From Halomarina litorea (lineage in GTDB: Archaea; Halobacteriota; Halobacteria; Halobacteriales; Haloarculaceae), in the NCBI RefSeq assembly GCF_024227715.1, contig NZ_CP100448.1, positions 1,364,001 through 1,428,000 on the forward strand: DNA of 64,000 nt, written 5' to 3'. The notes beneath the pieces are model-generated. The model was not told where the DNA came from. It searched no databases and worked only from the letters and a program-made list of their open reading frames with translations. Numbering within the stretch: position 1 is the stretch's first letter; the number at the start of each line of letters is the position of its first letter. Below, piece after piece: positions 1 to 8,784 of the stretch. Made by a program: the position numbers and the translations under genes.

Positions 1-306
1 GGAGTGGTGGCAGTACCCTCGCCGACGTGACCGAGTCCTCGGAAAACCCACTGTCCGAATCGATGTTCAAACGCGCCCGGACAATCGGGGCCACTCATCA
101 GCCACACTGCAACGTACGACTGTGCTGGGACACTCATTGCAGTACCAGAGGTCGAGTTCGATGCGCTTGTCGAAGCTACACCACGGAAGATGGAGGTAAC
201 GATGAAGTTCCCCGAGCGGAGCTATACTGCGGTTCTCCCTGCTTTCTGTAGTAAGCTATGGCGTCAGTACGAGTAACCTGTTCCGAGACCGGACCTCCCC
301 AGTAGC

Positions 307-331
307 GTTAGACAGACGCTCTCTGTCTAAC
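307..331. repeat. Hairpin, 10-bp stem
   Basis: Perfect inverted repeat: arms 307-316 and 322-331 with a 5-base loop. It is one of three hairpins within 225 bases. Role unknown; no gene starts next to it. Confidence 0.6.
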
Positions 332-480
332 AGCGAGTCGTCTGTATGTCGGGGACGCACTTCGGGTGCGCCTCGGATGTCGTACGGTCCCGATGGACGA
401 ACCCATCCTGTGTCCGCGCGAGTGGAACGAACGCGGTTCTCCGATTCCGAGCGCGAGCGAGGAACCGGCCCTTTTTATCG

Positions 481-501
481 CCGAAAGTCACTGACTTTCG
501 G
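481..501. repeat. Palindrome, 10-bp arms
   Basis: Arms 481-490 and 492-501 are perfect reverse complements separated by one base. A T-rich run (471-478) lies just before it. It may be an operator-like palindrome or a cruciform or hairpin site. Confidence 0.6.
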
Positions 502-508
502 CTGTTAA

Positions 509-529
509 CCAGAACGCTGTGCGTTCTGG
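509..529. repeat. Hairpin, 9-bp stem
   Basis: Arms 509-517 and 521-529 form a perfect stem with a 3-base loop, eight bases after the previous palindrome. Two adjacent hairpins of this quality suggest an RNA structure or a remnant of a mobile element end. Confidence 0.55.
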
Positions 530-615
530 TGATAGCGTAGATTTTTGCGAGGAGGGGTGCCCGGAGCGAGCGCCGAAGGCGCGAGCGAGGACACCCGACG
601 AGTAAAAAGGTACGG

Positions 616-960
616 CTATTGGTAGGCCAGCCGCATGATCCACTGCGAGAAGGCGTCGCTCTGGACACCGAGTTCGTCGTCCGCGACGAACGGCGAGAGC
701 ATGTCGCCGGCCATCAACAGTGAGAAGTCGAGGTCCTTCGCGGCCGGGGTGATGAAGTAGGTGTTGTGGCCGTTGTAGACGGTGTCCTCGCGCTGGACCA
801 TGCCCTTCTCGACGAGCGATTCGACGATGCGACTGCCCTTGCGCGAGGAGACGTCGAGGGCCTTCCAGAACTCGCTCTGGTGGATGCCGCCGCTCTCCCG
901 GACGAGTTCGAGGCCCGCCAACTCGTCCTCGGAGAGGTCGGCCTCCGCGGTAGCGCTCAT
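616..960 (-). CDS. Winged helix-turn-helix regulator
   Basis: A 114-residue protein with an acidic N-terminus, then a winged helix-turn-helix at about residues 12-70: the recognition-helix region reads SEFWKALDVSSRKGSRIV and the wing carries VYNGHNTYFIT. This resembles MarR-like or sugar-type small archaeal regulators, usually dimeric. The last 40 residues could be a dimerisation helix. It stands alone downstream of the NRDE-domain gene (986-1768) on the same strand, 25 bases apart, so co-transcription is possible. Its target is unknown. No ligand-binding domain is seen. I assign the fold with good confidence but not the function. Confidence 0.8.
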   Translation of the reverse strand: MSATAEADLSEDELAGLELVRESGGIHQSEFWKALDVSSRKGSRIVESLVEKGMVQREDTVYNGHNTYFITPAAKDLDFSLLMAGDMLSPFVADDELGVQSDAFSQWIMRLAYQ

Positions 961-985
961 ACGGTCAATACGGGGGCTCCCCGGG

Positions 986-1768
986 TTAAGTCTGACTGTC
1001 CGTTCGGGCCTCCGCGCCCACCCGCTCGAAGGCCGTCTCGCACGGCGGGCCGTCCGCGAAGTGGAACTCCCCCCGCCCGTCGTCGTCGATGGTCACGAGC
1101 GAGGAAGAGACGGTGCCGAAGCCGGCCGTCTCACCGGACTCGCCCTCGTTGTGGATGCAGACGCCGTAGCGGTGGTCGCCGAGCGCCGACCCGGCCCGGT
1201 CGCGCCACTCGACTGCCGACTCGCCGGGGTCCGGCTGGAGCGCGTCGTACAGTCGGCGGCCGTTCTCGGCCTGTCGCTCCGCCGGTTCGGGGCGGAACTC
1301 GGGGACGAAGTACGCGGTGTCGTAGCCGACGTTCATCACGACGTGGACGCCGGGGTCGAGGTGGGTGACGTGCGTGCCGCCGTCGTTCGAGACGAGGATG
1401 CAGGCGTTCGCGTCCGCCAGCAGGAGGTAGAACCCCTCGTAGCGCGTCGCGTCGAGTTCGCGTTCGACCAGTCGGGCGGCGTCCTCGGCGCTCTCACACC
1501 CCAGAACGTCCCGGACGAGCAATCCCCGCGAGCGTTCGCCCTCGGGAACCTGTACCCAGCGGTTCGTCAGCGCGACGAACAGGCCCGCGTCGTTGTACCC
1601 CATCCACGTCCCGCCGGCCTCGTCGTCGGTCGGCGCGACGACCCGCCGTCCCTCGACGTCGAAGGCATGTGGCGGTGTGGAGGGGCGGTCGTAGCGTTCG
1701 TCGCGGTTCGCCGCGACGACGACGGGGTGCGAGGGGAACGTCTGCCAGGCAACGGTGAGGGTACACAC
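986..1768 (-). CDS. NRDE/TANGO2 family protein
   Basis: A 260-residue protein starting at a GTG that puts Cys at position 2, followed by TLTVAWQ and then the AANRDERYDRPS motif that names the NRDE family. The N-terminal MC fits family members, which are thought to have an Ntn-hydrolase-like fold, although no activity is firmly established. TANGO2 relatives in eukaryotes act in lipid or haem handling. Further conserved pieces are GGTWMGYNDAGLFVALTNR and the HVVMNVGYD region. A longer frame exists upstream but has no family sequence, so the GTG at 1768 is preferred. It sits between menE and the helix-turn-helix gene, 32 bases behind menE, and may belong to that transcript. Confidence 0.82.
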   Translation of the reverse strand: MCTLTVAWQTFPSHPVVVAANRDERYDRPSTPPHAFDVEGRRVVAPTDDEAGGTWMGYNDAGLFVALTNRWVQVPEGERSRGLLVRDVLGCESAEDAARLVERELDATRYEGFYLLLADANACILVSNDGGTHVTHLDPGVHVVMNVGYDTAYFVPEFRPEPAERQAENGRRLYDALQPDPGESAVEWRDRAGSALGDHRYGVCIHNEGESGETAGFGTVSSSLVTIDDDGRGEFHFADGPPCETAFERVGAEARTDSQT

Positions 1769-1800
1769 GGACCGGGGTAGGGCGACCCGACAGTTAACAG

Positions 1801-3339
1801 TTACACGCCCGGTTCGTCGGGCGTCTCCGAGTCCTCGGCCTCCCGGACCGGACGGAGTCGCGTCCGGACGGCCTCGCGGTCGGCGGTCCCCGACTCCGTC
1901 CGGGGGATGGTGCCGAACGCGACGACGCGCGGGAGTTTGTAGCCCGCCAGACGCTCGCGGCAGTGTGCCTCGACGGCGTCCGAATCGGGGTCGGCACCGG
2001 CCACGGGTTCGACGAGTGCGGCGACGCACTCACCCCACTCCTCGTCGGGGAGGCCGAGGACGACGGCGTCGGCCACTCCGTCGAGTTCTCGGATGACGCT
2101 CGCCACTTCGCTCGGGTCGACGTTCTGCCCGCCGGTGATGATGCGCTCGTCCTTGCGCGAGCGGACCCAGAGGCGACCGTCGCCGTCGAAGTAGCCCACG
2201 TCGCCCGTGTAGAATCCGTAGGGGCCGAACGCCCGGGCCGTCGCCGCCGGGTCCTCGTAGTAGCCCGGTGTCACGGTCGGTCCCGAGACGACGAGTTCGC
2301 CCGGCTTGCCGGCGGGGAGGGGGTCGCCGTGGTCGTCGACGACGGTCACCTCGGTGAACATGAGCGGACGGCCGACGCTCCCGACGTGGGCGGTTGCCTC
2401 GCCCGGCCTGACGGTCGCTATCTGCGAGGCCGTCTCCGTCATCCCGTAGGTGGGACAGACCGGGACGCCCCGCTCGCCACAGCGCTCGACGAGTTCGTCG
2501 GAGGCGGGCGCGCCACCCAGCAGGACGAATCGGAGCGAGTCCGGCAGGGCCCCGGCGTCCAGTAGGCGCGAGAGGAGCGTCGGGACGAGCGAGACGCCCG
2601 TCGCCTCGTACTCGGTGAGCGCCGCCAGCAGTTCGTCCGGGTCGGTCGAGCAGAGCAGAACGTTCGACCCGTAGAGCACGGCGCGGTAGACGGGCGCAAG
2701 CCCGCCCATCGAACTCGTCGAGAGCGGGGACGCCCACCGGTCGTCCGGGAGGACGCCGAGGTGGAACGCGCTGGCCGTCGCGCTGGCGAGGACGTTCCCC
2801 ACCGTGAGGACGACGAGTTTCGGCGTGCCCGTCGTCCCCGACGTCGCGAGCATGACGAGTGGGTCGCTCAGCGCCCACTCGGGCAGGTCGAACGGCCGGG
2901 GCGTGGTCGCGTCGATGCTCGTCGCCGCGCCGTCGCCGTCCACCGACCGGACGGGGACGTCCCCGGCGGCCGCCAGCGCTCGCTCCTCGGTCGCCGACTC
3001 GCAGAGCAGGAGGTCGAGGTCCGCCCGGTCGACCTGCGTCTCCAGTTCCGCCGTCGTGAGGCGCGTCGAGAGCGGGACGAGTCGCGCGCCGACGCGCATC
3101 GTCGCGTGGACGGCTTCGACGGTGGCGGGACGGGTGCCGACGAGCATCCCGACGTGCTGGTCCACGCAGACGCCCTCGGCGGCGAGTCGACCGGCCAGCA
3201 ACTCGACCGACGCGTCGAGGTCGTCGTACGAGAGGGTCGCACCGCTCGTGGCGTCGACGAGCGCCGTCGCCTCGGGCGATGTCCGTCGCCGCTGGCTCAG
3301 CCAGTCACGCACTGCTCGAACCACCCCCTGCGGGTACAT
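1801..3339 (-). CDS. menE: 2-succinylbenzoate-CoA ligase (MenE)
   Basis: A 512-residue AMP-forming ligase of the ANL superfamily. In menaquinone synthesis MenE activates o-succinylbenzoate with ATP and CoA. The adenylate-binding loop MLATSGTTGTPK lies near residues 165-176, YGMTETAS follows mid-protein, and TGDVGYFDGDGRLW with RKDERIITGGQNV marks the hinge. The C-terminal subdomain reads IPRTESGTADRE, with Thr at about residue 485 where most ANL enzymes have the catalytic Lys of the GK pair. The start overlaps the 3' end of menC by 35 bases, and the order menA-menC-menE on one strand supports the assignment over a generic fatty acyl ligase. Confidence 0.9.
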   Translation of the reverse strand: MYPQGVVRAVRDWLSQRRRTSPEATALVDATSGATLSYDDLDASVELLAGRLAAEGVCVDQHVGMLVGTRPATVEAVHATMRVGARLVPLSTRLTTAELETQVDRADLDLLLCESATEERALAAAGDVPVRSVDGDGAATSIDATTPRPFDLPEWALSDPLVMLATSGTTGTPKLVVLTVGNVLASATASAFHLGVLPDDRWASPLSTSSMGGLAPVYRAVLYGSNVLLCSTDPDELLAALTEYEATGVSLVPTLLSRLLDAGALPDSLRFVLLGGAPASDELVERCGERGVPVCPTYGMTETASQIATVRPGEATAHVGSVGRPLMFTEVTVVDDHGDPLPAGKPGELVVSGPTVTPGYYEDPAATARAFGPYGFYTGDVGYFDGDGRLWVRSRKDERIITGGQNVDPSEVASVIRELDGVADAVVLGLPDEEWGECVAALVEPVAGADPDSDAVEAHCRERLAGYKLPRVVAFGTIPRTESGTADREAVRTRLRPVREAEDSETPDEPGV

Positions 3340-4366
3340 TTCCCTTTCCTTCCGGGACGGTCACCGCACCGTGGACGACCGGTGCGGGGTCCGACGCGAG
3401 GTCCTCGGCGAGGAAGTCGGCGGTCGCCAGCCCGCACGCCGGGAGGGGGGCGAGGCTGGCGGCGACGTGGACCGCGGCGGTCCGCGCGTACACGGCGTCG
3501 ATGGTCGTCGTGACGACTGCCTCCAGACCTGCTTCGCGCGCGCGGAGCGCCGCGTCCCGCGCTCGGTCCGGTCCCCCGAGCGCCATCGGTTTCAGGACGA
3601 GGACGTCCGCCGCCCCCGCCGCCAGCACCGCGTCGACGCCGTGCTCGCCGAGCGACTCGTCGAGGGCGACGCCGACCGGACCGCCCCGAAGGTCGGCGTG
3701 GCCCGTCAGGTCCCCTGTGGGGAGCGGTTGCTCGACGTACTCGACGCCGTGGCCGCCGAACTGCCCCATCGCTCGCCGGGCCGTCTCGCGGTCCCACGAC
3801 CCGTTGGCGTCGGCGCGGAGGGTCGCGTCGGGACAGGCCTCGCGGACTGCCTCGACGCGGTCGAAGTCGGCGGTCAGCGAGCGTGCGCCGACTTTCACCT
3901 TCAGGCAGTCGAACCCCTCGTCGACGGCCGACTCGGCGTCCGCGACGCTCGTCTCGACGTCGCCGTCGCCCACCGTCGCGTTGACCGGGACGGCGTCGAC
4001 TTCGGCCTCGCCACCGAGATACCTGTAAAGTGGTTCGTCGGTCGCTCGCGCCCGTGCGTCCGCGAGAGCGAGCGAGAGTCCGTGTCGCGCGGCGGGCGTC
4101 TCGCGGGCGTCGAGGGCGTCGAGGGCCGCCTCGTACCCGTCGCTCCCGGCACGCTCTGTCGCCCGTTCGAGGGCCGCCTCGCAGTCGTCGAGCGACTCGG
4201 TCCACCCCGGCAGAGGAGTGGCCTCCCCGACGCCCGACTCGCCGTCGCACGCGACGCGGACGAGGAACCCCTCACGGTGATCGATGGTCCCCCTCGCGGT
4301 GTCGAGGGGTCGGGCGAGGCGGAGCGAGAAGGGTTCGAGGTCGACGCGGTCGCACTCGGCAGTCAT
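3305..4366 (-). CDS. menC: o-Succinylbenzoate synthase (MenC)
   Basis: A 353-residue enolase-superfamily enzyme that dehydrates SHCHC to o-succinylbenzoate. Visible active-site pieces in order are the Lys of CLKVKVGA, the metal ligands in LRADANG, YVEQPL and VALDESLGE, and the second Lys in LVLKPMALGG. This is the pattern of the MenC and muconate-lactonising subgroup. The chosen ATG overlaps the menA stop codon (ATGA), the usual sign of translational coupling. A much longer open frame upstream is antisense-type shadow over menA. An Ala/Glu epimerase of the same fold is the alternative, but the neighbours argue for MenC. Confidence 0.92.
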   Translation of the reverse strand: MTAECDRVDLEPFSLRLARPLDTARGTIDHREGFLVRVACDGESGVGEATPLPGWTESLDDCEAALERATERAGSDGYEAALDALDARETPAARHGLSLALADARARATDEPLYRYLGGEAEVDAVPVNATVGDGDVETSVADAESAVDEGFDCLKVKVGARSLTADFDRVEAVREACPDATLRADANGSWDRETARRAMGQFGGHGVEYVEQPLPTGDLTGHADLRGGPVGVALDESLGEHGVDAVLAAGAADVLVLKPMALGGPDRARDAALRAREAGLEAVVTTTIDAVYARTAAVHVAASLAPLPACGLATADFLAEDLASDPAPVVHGAVTVPEGKGNVPAGGGSSSA

Positions 4367-5307
4367 AGCATTGCGGGCACGACGAACCCGGCGGCGAACA
4401 GCACCGAGTGGGCCGCCAGCAGTTTTCCGGTCGTCTCCAGTGCGGGGTTGAGCGCCGCTCCACTCGTCTCGGTGAGGACGGTCCCCGCCAGTGAGGCGGC
4501 GAGCGGCAGGGTGAGCAGTGGCAGGAGGGTCAGCGGCGAGTAGCCCGTCAGCGCGAACACGACGGGGACGACGTAGGCCATCCCGAGCATCAGGAGGAAC
4601 TCGACGCGACTCGCGCGGTAGCCGAGTGCGACCGCCAACGTCCGCTTGTCGGCCTTCATGTCCGTCTCCCGGTCGCGGATGTTGTTCACGACGAGGATGC
4701 ACGTCGAGAGGCCCGCGGCGGGGAGACTGGCCACGACTGCGGCGAGGGGGAGTGTCTCCGACGGGAGCCACAACGGGAACGGTTCGGCGAGCGCCGCCGC
4801 TGCCTGCACGTAGTACGTCCCCGTGACGGCGACGAGGCCGAAGTAGACGAACACGAAGAGGTCACCCAGTCCGCGGTAGCCGTAGGGGTACGGGCCGCCG
4901 GTGTAGAGGATGCCCGCCGCGACCGAGGTGAGGCCGACGACGACGATGGGCAGGCCGCCGACGTACACCAGATAGGTGCCGAGGAGGATGGCGGTGGCGA
5001 ACGTGAGGTACATCGCCCGCTTGACCTCGGGCGGGTCGATGAGGCCGCCCGCGGTGACGCGAGTGAACCCCTCGCGCTCCTCGGTGTCAGCGCCGCGGAC
5101 GGCGTCGTAGTAGTCGTTGGCGAAGTTCGTCCCAACCTGGAGGAGGAGCGCGCCGACGAGTGCCGCGAGGGCGGGGAGCGCTCGGAACACCCCCGCGTGG
5201 AACGCGAGGGCAGTCCCGACGAGGACCGGCGACGCACCCGCCGGGAGCGTCTGCGGGCGCGCGGCCATCACCCACGCCTTCGCCTTCGATGTCTCCGTCT
5301 CGGCCAT
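4363..5307 (-). CDS. menA: DHNA polyprenyltransferase (MenA)
   Basis: A 314-residue integral membrane prenyltransferase of the UbiA superfamily that attaches the isoprenoid chain to 1,4-dihydroxy-2-naphthoate. After a short cytosolic start come about nine hydrophobic segments. The first Asp-rich motif is NFANDYYDAVRGAD (residues about 62-75) and the second is NNIRDRETDMKADKRT in the second half; both bind the prenyl diphosphate through Mg2+. It is the first gene of menA-menC-menE, and its stop overlaps the menC start. The ATG at 5307 is followed by a short Thr/Lys-rich stretch and then the first membrane helix, which fits the family. Confidence 0.93.
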   Translation of the reverse strand: MAETETSKAKAWVMAARPQTLPAGASPVLVGTALAFHAGVFRALPALAALVGALLLQVGTNFANDYYDAVRGADTEEREGFTRVTAGGLIDPPEVKRAMYLTFATAILLGTYLVYVGGLPIVVVGLTSVAAGILYTGGPYPYGYRGLGDLFVFVYFGLVAVTGTYYVQAAAALAEPFPLWLPSETLPLAAVVASLPAAGLSTCILVVNNIRDRETDMKADKRTLAVALGYRASRVEFLLMLGMAYVVPVVFALTGYSPLTLLPLLTLPLAASLAGTVLTETSGAALNPALETTGKLLAAHSVLFAAGFVVPAML

Positions 5308-5492
5308 TGGCCGATTTTCGGGCGGCCGCCGTATGAATCTCCCCGTTCCGGGCGACTGGCGGCGCTACGGGTCCGGTGGCGAACAGGCGAGACTCACATC
5401 CGACGCGCGCCGACGACTCGCACTCCCGCCTCGGTCGGTACGCGGCGACTGGTCAGGGCATGAGGTGGGTGGTCGCGTTCCGGTACTTGAAC

Positions 5493-5942
5493 CTACGCTC
5501 GACTGGGCTGTTCCGAGACTGCTGCGAACACGCCGAGACTCGCCACGGCGTAGCCGCCGCCGACCACACTCGCACTGACCTGCTTGTGACAGCGGTAGCC
5601 GTCGCCGTAGCGGTCGCCGAAGTGGAGCACGCCGGTCGACCAGTCGTATGCGAACCCGGTCCGTGCCCCCGCGGTTTCGACCAGGAGGCACGTCGCCGGG
5701 TCGTGGAGGAGGGCACTGACGAACAGGAGGGTACCGACGGTCAATACCGCCAAGGACGCTCGCCTTCGGCGACTCGCCCGAACCGAAGCGGTGAGAGAGC
5801 CGACCAGGACGATACTAGCCAACAGTACGAGCGACGACAGTCCGAGCGTCCACTCGGTGGCGAATTCGAGGTACGCGACGCCGAACAGCACGACTGCGGT
5901 TCCGAGAGCAGCGAGAACGATACGAGGGAGGGCACTACGCAT
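5493..5942 (-). CDS. Four-helix membrane protein, unknown
   Basis: A 149-residue protein I do not recognise. Hydrophobic segments lie at about residues 5-27, 33-53, 64-84 and 124-144. The third and fourth are separated by a soluble loop with two Cys and an aromatic-rich stretch (FAYDWSTGVLHFGDRYG). A TATA-like TTTATAAC (minus strand, about 5963-5971) sits 26 bases before the ATG at 5942, so the transcript is probably leaderless and that ATG is better than a TTG six codons earlier. GC content is a little lower than in the men genes on either side. It interrupts the men cluster with no evident link to quinone synthesis. Confidence 0.65.
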   Translation of the reverse strand: MRSALPRIVLAALGTAVVLFGVAYLEFATEWTLGLSSLVLLASIVLVGSLTASVRASRRRRASLAVLTVGTLLFVSALLHDPATCLLVETAGARTGFAYDWSTGVLHFGDRYGDGYRCHKQVSASVVGGGYAVASLGVFAAVSEQPSRA

Positions 5943-6010
5943 GCGACTAGTTCGTCGCAAAGTTATAAAAAACGACCATTCTCGCCGGAATCAGCTACGG
6001 GACGAGCGAT

Positions 6011-6898
6011 TCAATAATGCCACGGGACGTCCGAGAAGTCCGGCCGCCGCCCCTCCACGAACGCGTCCCGTCCCTCTGCCGCCTCGTCGGTCATGTATCC
6101 GAGCCTCGTCGCCTCGCCCGCGAACACCTGCTGGCCGACCATGCCGTCGTCGGTCATGTTGAAGGCGTACTTCAGCATCCGCATCGCGGTGGGCGACTTG
6201 GCGTTGATGGCCTCACCCCACTCCAGCGCCGTCTCCTCCAGTTCCTCGTGGGGCACGGCCTCGTTGACCATCCCCATCTCCTCGGCCTCCTCCGCGGAGT
6301 AGGTCTTCCCGAGGAAGAACACCTCGCGGGCCTTCTTTTGACCCACCTGCTTGGCGAGGTACGCCGACCCGAACCCGGCGTCGAAGGAGGCTACGTCGGG
6401 GTCCGTCTGGAGGAACTTCGCGTGCTCCTCCGAGGCGAGCGTCATGTCACAGACGACGTGCAGGGAGTGGCCGCCGCCGACGGCCCACCCGGGGACGACG
6501 GCGACGACCGGTTTGGGGATGAACCGGATGGCCCGCTGGACTTCGAGGATGTGCAGTCGTCCGGTCTCACTCGCGTCCGCTTCGTCACCCTCGTACTGGT
6601 AGCCGTCCGCACCTCGGATGGCCTGGTCGCCGCCGGAGGAGAACGCCCATCCGCCGTCCTTCGGGGAGGGACCGTTGCCCGTTAGGAGGACACAGCCGAC
6701 GTCCGTCTGTCGCTTGGCGTGTTCGAGCGCCCGGTAGAGTTCGTCGACCGTGTTCGGGCGGAAGGCGTTCCTGACCTCGGGGCGGTCGAAGGCGATGCGG
6801 ACGGTCCCTTGCTCGCGGGCGCGGTGATAGGTGACGTCCCGGAAGTCGAACCCCTCGACGGGGTCCCACCTCTCTGCGTCGAACAGCTCGGAAACCAT
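6011..6898 (-). CDS. menB: 1,4-Dihydroxy-2-naphthoyl-CoA synthase (MenB)
   Basis: A 295-residue crotonase-fold enzyme that closes the second ring of the naphthoquinone from o-succinylbenzoyl-CoA. The N-terminal part carries IAFDRPEVRNAFRP, then the oxyanion-hole region PKDGGWAFSSGGDQ and the VVPGWAVGGGHSLH stretch. The C-terminal helix containing RRPDFSDVPW is typical of MenB. The ATG at 6898 opens the family sequence; the frame is open upstream but codes nothing recognisable. The gene stands apart from menA-menC-menE by one unrelated membrane gene and is divergent from the transporter operon beginning at 7142. Confidence 0.93.
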   Translation of the reverse strand: MVSELFDAERWDPVEGFDFRDVTYHRAREQGTVRIAFDRPEVRNAFRPNTVDELYRALEHAKRQTDVGCVLLTGNGPSPKDGGWAFSSGGDQAIRGADGYQYEGDEADASETGRLHILEVQRAIRFIPKPVVAVVPGWAVGGGHSLHVVCDMTLASEEHAKFLQTDPDVASFDAGFGSAYLAKQVGQKKAREVFFLGKTYSAEEAEEMGMVNEAVPHEELEETALEWGEAINAKSPTAMRMLKYAFNMTDDGMVGQQVFAGEATRLGYMTDEAAEGRDAFVEGRRPDFSDVPWHY

Positions 6899-7141
6899 GG
6901 TCCGGGTGCGCGTGGGCGTCGCAAAAAGCTTGCCAGTGTATCCGGTGGCCCCTGCGAGGACCACGAGGGGACCGCTCTCGTCGGGTGCTCGCCCCCGGTG
7001 CCTGGTCTCGCAAGCACAGTTCGTAACGGTCTTTCACCGTACCGAAGAGTACGCACGATGTCAGGACCGCGTCACCGCGTACGGCCTGCGTTCGCATCGC
7101 ATCGGCTTGACCCGTCAGAGTCCGACGGAGCGAGGTAGCCG

Positions 7142-8077
7142 GTGGACTGCTCCAGACGTGACCTCCTCCGTACCGGTGGGGGAGCCGTGGCGACACTCGC
7201 GACCGGTGCGACCGCCGGATGCGTGAGTCTCGGGGCCACCGGCGGCGTGAAGGTCAGTTCGATGCGCTTCACCGAGGACATCGTCCTCGGCTACATGGCG
7301 CTGGAGTCGCTCCGCGCGAACACCGACCTCACGGTCCTGGACGAGACGGGTCTCGGCGGGAGCGCGATGAACTTCCGCGCCGTCGACAACGGCGAGGTAG
7401 ACCTGTTTTGGTTCTACACCGGCGGCGCGTGGGCGACCATCCCGCCGAAGAAAGAACGGGTCATCTCTGACGCCGAGCGACTGTACGAGGCGGTCCGCGA
7501 GAAGTTCCGCGAGCACTACGGTCTCGCCTACCTGAATCGCGCGCCGTTCAACAACACCTACGCCATCATCGCCGACCCGGCGTGGGTCGAGGAGACGGGC
7601 GTGGAGACGCTGAGCGGGTTCGCCGAGTACGTCGACAGCGGCAACACGGACCTGACGGGCGTGATGGGGCCGGAGTTCCAGCAACGCGCCGACGGGTGGC
7701 CGGGGCTAGCCAAGACCTACGGTTTCGACGACATCCGGAGCGAACTCGACATCCGCAACGTCGGGCCGTCGCTCACCTACCAAATCGTCGGCGAGGGCGA
7801 GGCACAGTTCGGGATGGGCTTCAGCACGAACCCGAAGATAGCGAAGTACGACCTCGTCACGCTGGAGGACGACGAGGGCTTCTTCCCCATCTACAACCCG
7901 GCCCCGACGGTCAGCACCGCAATCGAGGAGTACCCCTCGATGCGCGACCCGCTGAACGCCATCGGGCCGACGCTGAACACGGAGAAGATCATGCGCCTCA
8001 ACCACCGGGTGTCGCTACAGGGCGAGGACGCACAGACCGTGGCCCGCGACTACCTGCAGTCGGAGGGGTTGGTGTGA
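7142..8077 (+). CDS. Osmoprotectant-type ABC substrate-binding lipoprotein
   Basis: A 311-residue substrate-binding protein of the ProX/OpuAC type (PF04069). The N-terminus has a twin-arginine motif (RRDLL, residues 5-9), a hydrophobic stretch and a lipobox ending in Cys27 (TAGC), so it is predicted to be Tat-exported and lipid-anchored outside the membrane. Family members bind glycine betaine, choline, carnitine or related quaternary amines. Aromatic residues near LFWFYTGGAW may form the cation-binding box. It starts at GTG and opens a four-gene operon in which every junction overlaps: substrate-binding, permease, ATPase with CBS, permease. The actual ligand cannot be read from the sequence. 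Confidence 0.88.
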   Translation: MDCSRRDLLRTGGGAVATLATGATAGCVSLGATGGVKVSSMRFTEDIVLGYMALESLRANTDLTVLDETGLGGSAMNFRAVDNGEVDLFWFYTGGAWATIPPKKERVISDAERLYEAVREKFREHYGLAYLNRAPFNNTYAIIADPAWVEETGVETLSGFAEYVDSGNTDLTGVMGPEFQQRADGWPGLAKTYGFDDIRSELDIRNVGPSLTYQIVGEGEAQFGMGFSTNPKIAKYDLVTLEDDEGFFPIYNPAPTVSTAIEEYPSMRDPLNAIGPTLNTEKIMRLNHRVSLQGEDAQTVARDYLQSEGLV

Positions 8078-8784
8078 GCGTCCTCGGCTTCCTCGCCGAC
8101 CTCGTCCAGTTCACGGTGGAGAACGACGCTCGCCTGCTCCGGATGCTCGCCGAGCACGTCCTGCTGATCGTCCAGACGCTGGTCGTCGCCCTCCCGCTGG
8201 CCGTGGGACTGGGCGTCCTCAGCACCTACGACGAGCGACTGGCGACGGTCGTCCTCTGGGGAGCGGGCGTCCTGATGACGATACCCGCCATCGCCCTCTT
8301 CGGCGTGCTCATCCCCGTCCTCGGCATCGGGAACCCGCCGGTCATCGTCGCCCTCGTGGCCTACGCCCAGTTGCCAGTCGTCCGGAACACGTACGTGGGT
8401 CTCACGTCGGCCGACGGTGCCGCCATCGACGCCGGGACGGGTCTCGGGATGACCCGCTGGCAGCGACTCCGCCGGGTCCGCCTGCCCGTTGCGCTCCCCG
8501 TCGTGATGGCAGGCATCCGCAACGCCGTCGTCATCCTCGTCGGCCTCGCCGCCATCGGGGCGTTCATCGGTGGGGGCGGCCTCGGGGACTTCATCTTCTA
8601 CGGCATCGCCGACGGCGACACCGCGATGATCGTCGTCACGACGATAATCCTCTCCGTGCTGGCACTGGCCTTCGACTACCTGCTCGCCGTCGTCGAGGAG
8701 GGGTTGCGTCTCCGCAACGGGGAGGCCGTCGACCCGACCCTCGCGACGCGAACGCTCCGCGGACTCCACGCTAAACTCCCATGA
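8074..8784 (+). CDS. Osmoprotectant-type ABC permease 1
   Basis: A 236-residue permease of the OpuCB/ProW type with about five to six membrane helices. The cytoplasmic coupling loop reads AIDAGTGLGMTRWQRLRRV, matching the binding-protein-dependent transport signature (EAA-loop) that contacts the ATPase. The GTG start overlaps the stop of the binding-protein gene (GTGA), and the stop overlaps the ATPase start (ATGA), so the genes are translated together. It pairs with the second permease at 9779-10453 to make the membrane channel; the two share the GAFIGGGGLGDF / AFFIGGGGLGVW stretch. Confidence 0.9.
   Translation: MSVLGFLADLVQFTVENDARLLRMLAEHVLLIVQTLVVALPLAVGLGVLSTYDERLATVVLWGAGVLMTIPAIALFGVLIPVLGIGNPPVIVALVAYAQLPVVRNTYVGLTSADGAAIDAGTGLGMTRWQRLRRVRLPVALPVVMAGIRNAVVILVGLAAIGAFIGGGGLGDFIFYGIADGDTAMIVVTTIILSVLALAFDYLLAVVEEGLRLRNGEAVDPTLATRTLRGLHAKLP

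Larger units (their letters stand above)
1..615. other. Non-coding or decayed stretch with hairpins
   Basis: I see no gene here that I can defend. The first 280 bases have lower GC and codon use unlike the rest of the window. A frame open from base 31 to the TAA at 274-276 could be decayed coding sequence, but I recognise no family in it. From base 300 on there are three perfect hairpins (listed separately) and short gagcgag-type motifs. The gene to the right is transcribed toward this stretch, so much of it is downstream of that gene. An A-run at 604-608 (T-run on the minus strand) just past its stop codon could end its transcript. Confidence 0.5.

Noticed and set aside
5330-5578. Plus-strand frame overlapping the membrane gene at 5493
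   Set aside because: Arg-rich, out of phase with any family, and opposite a gene with a good promoter and membrane helices.
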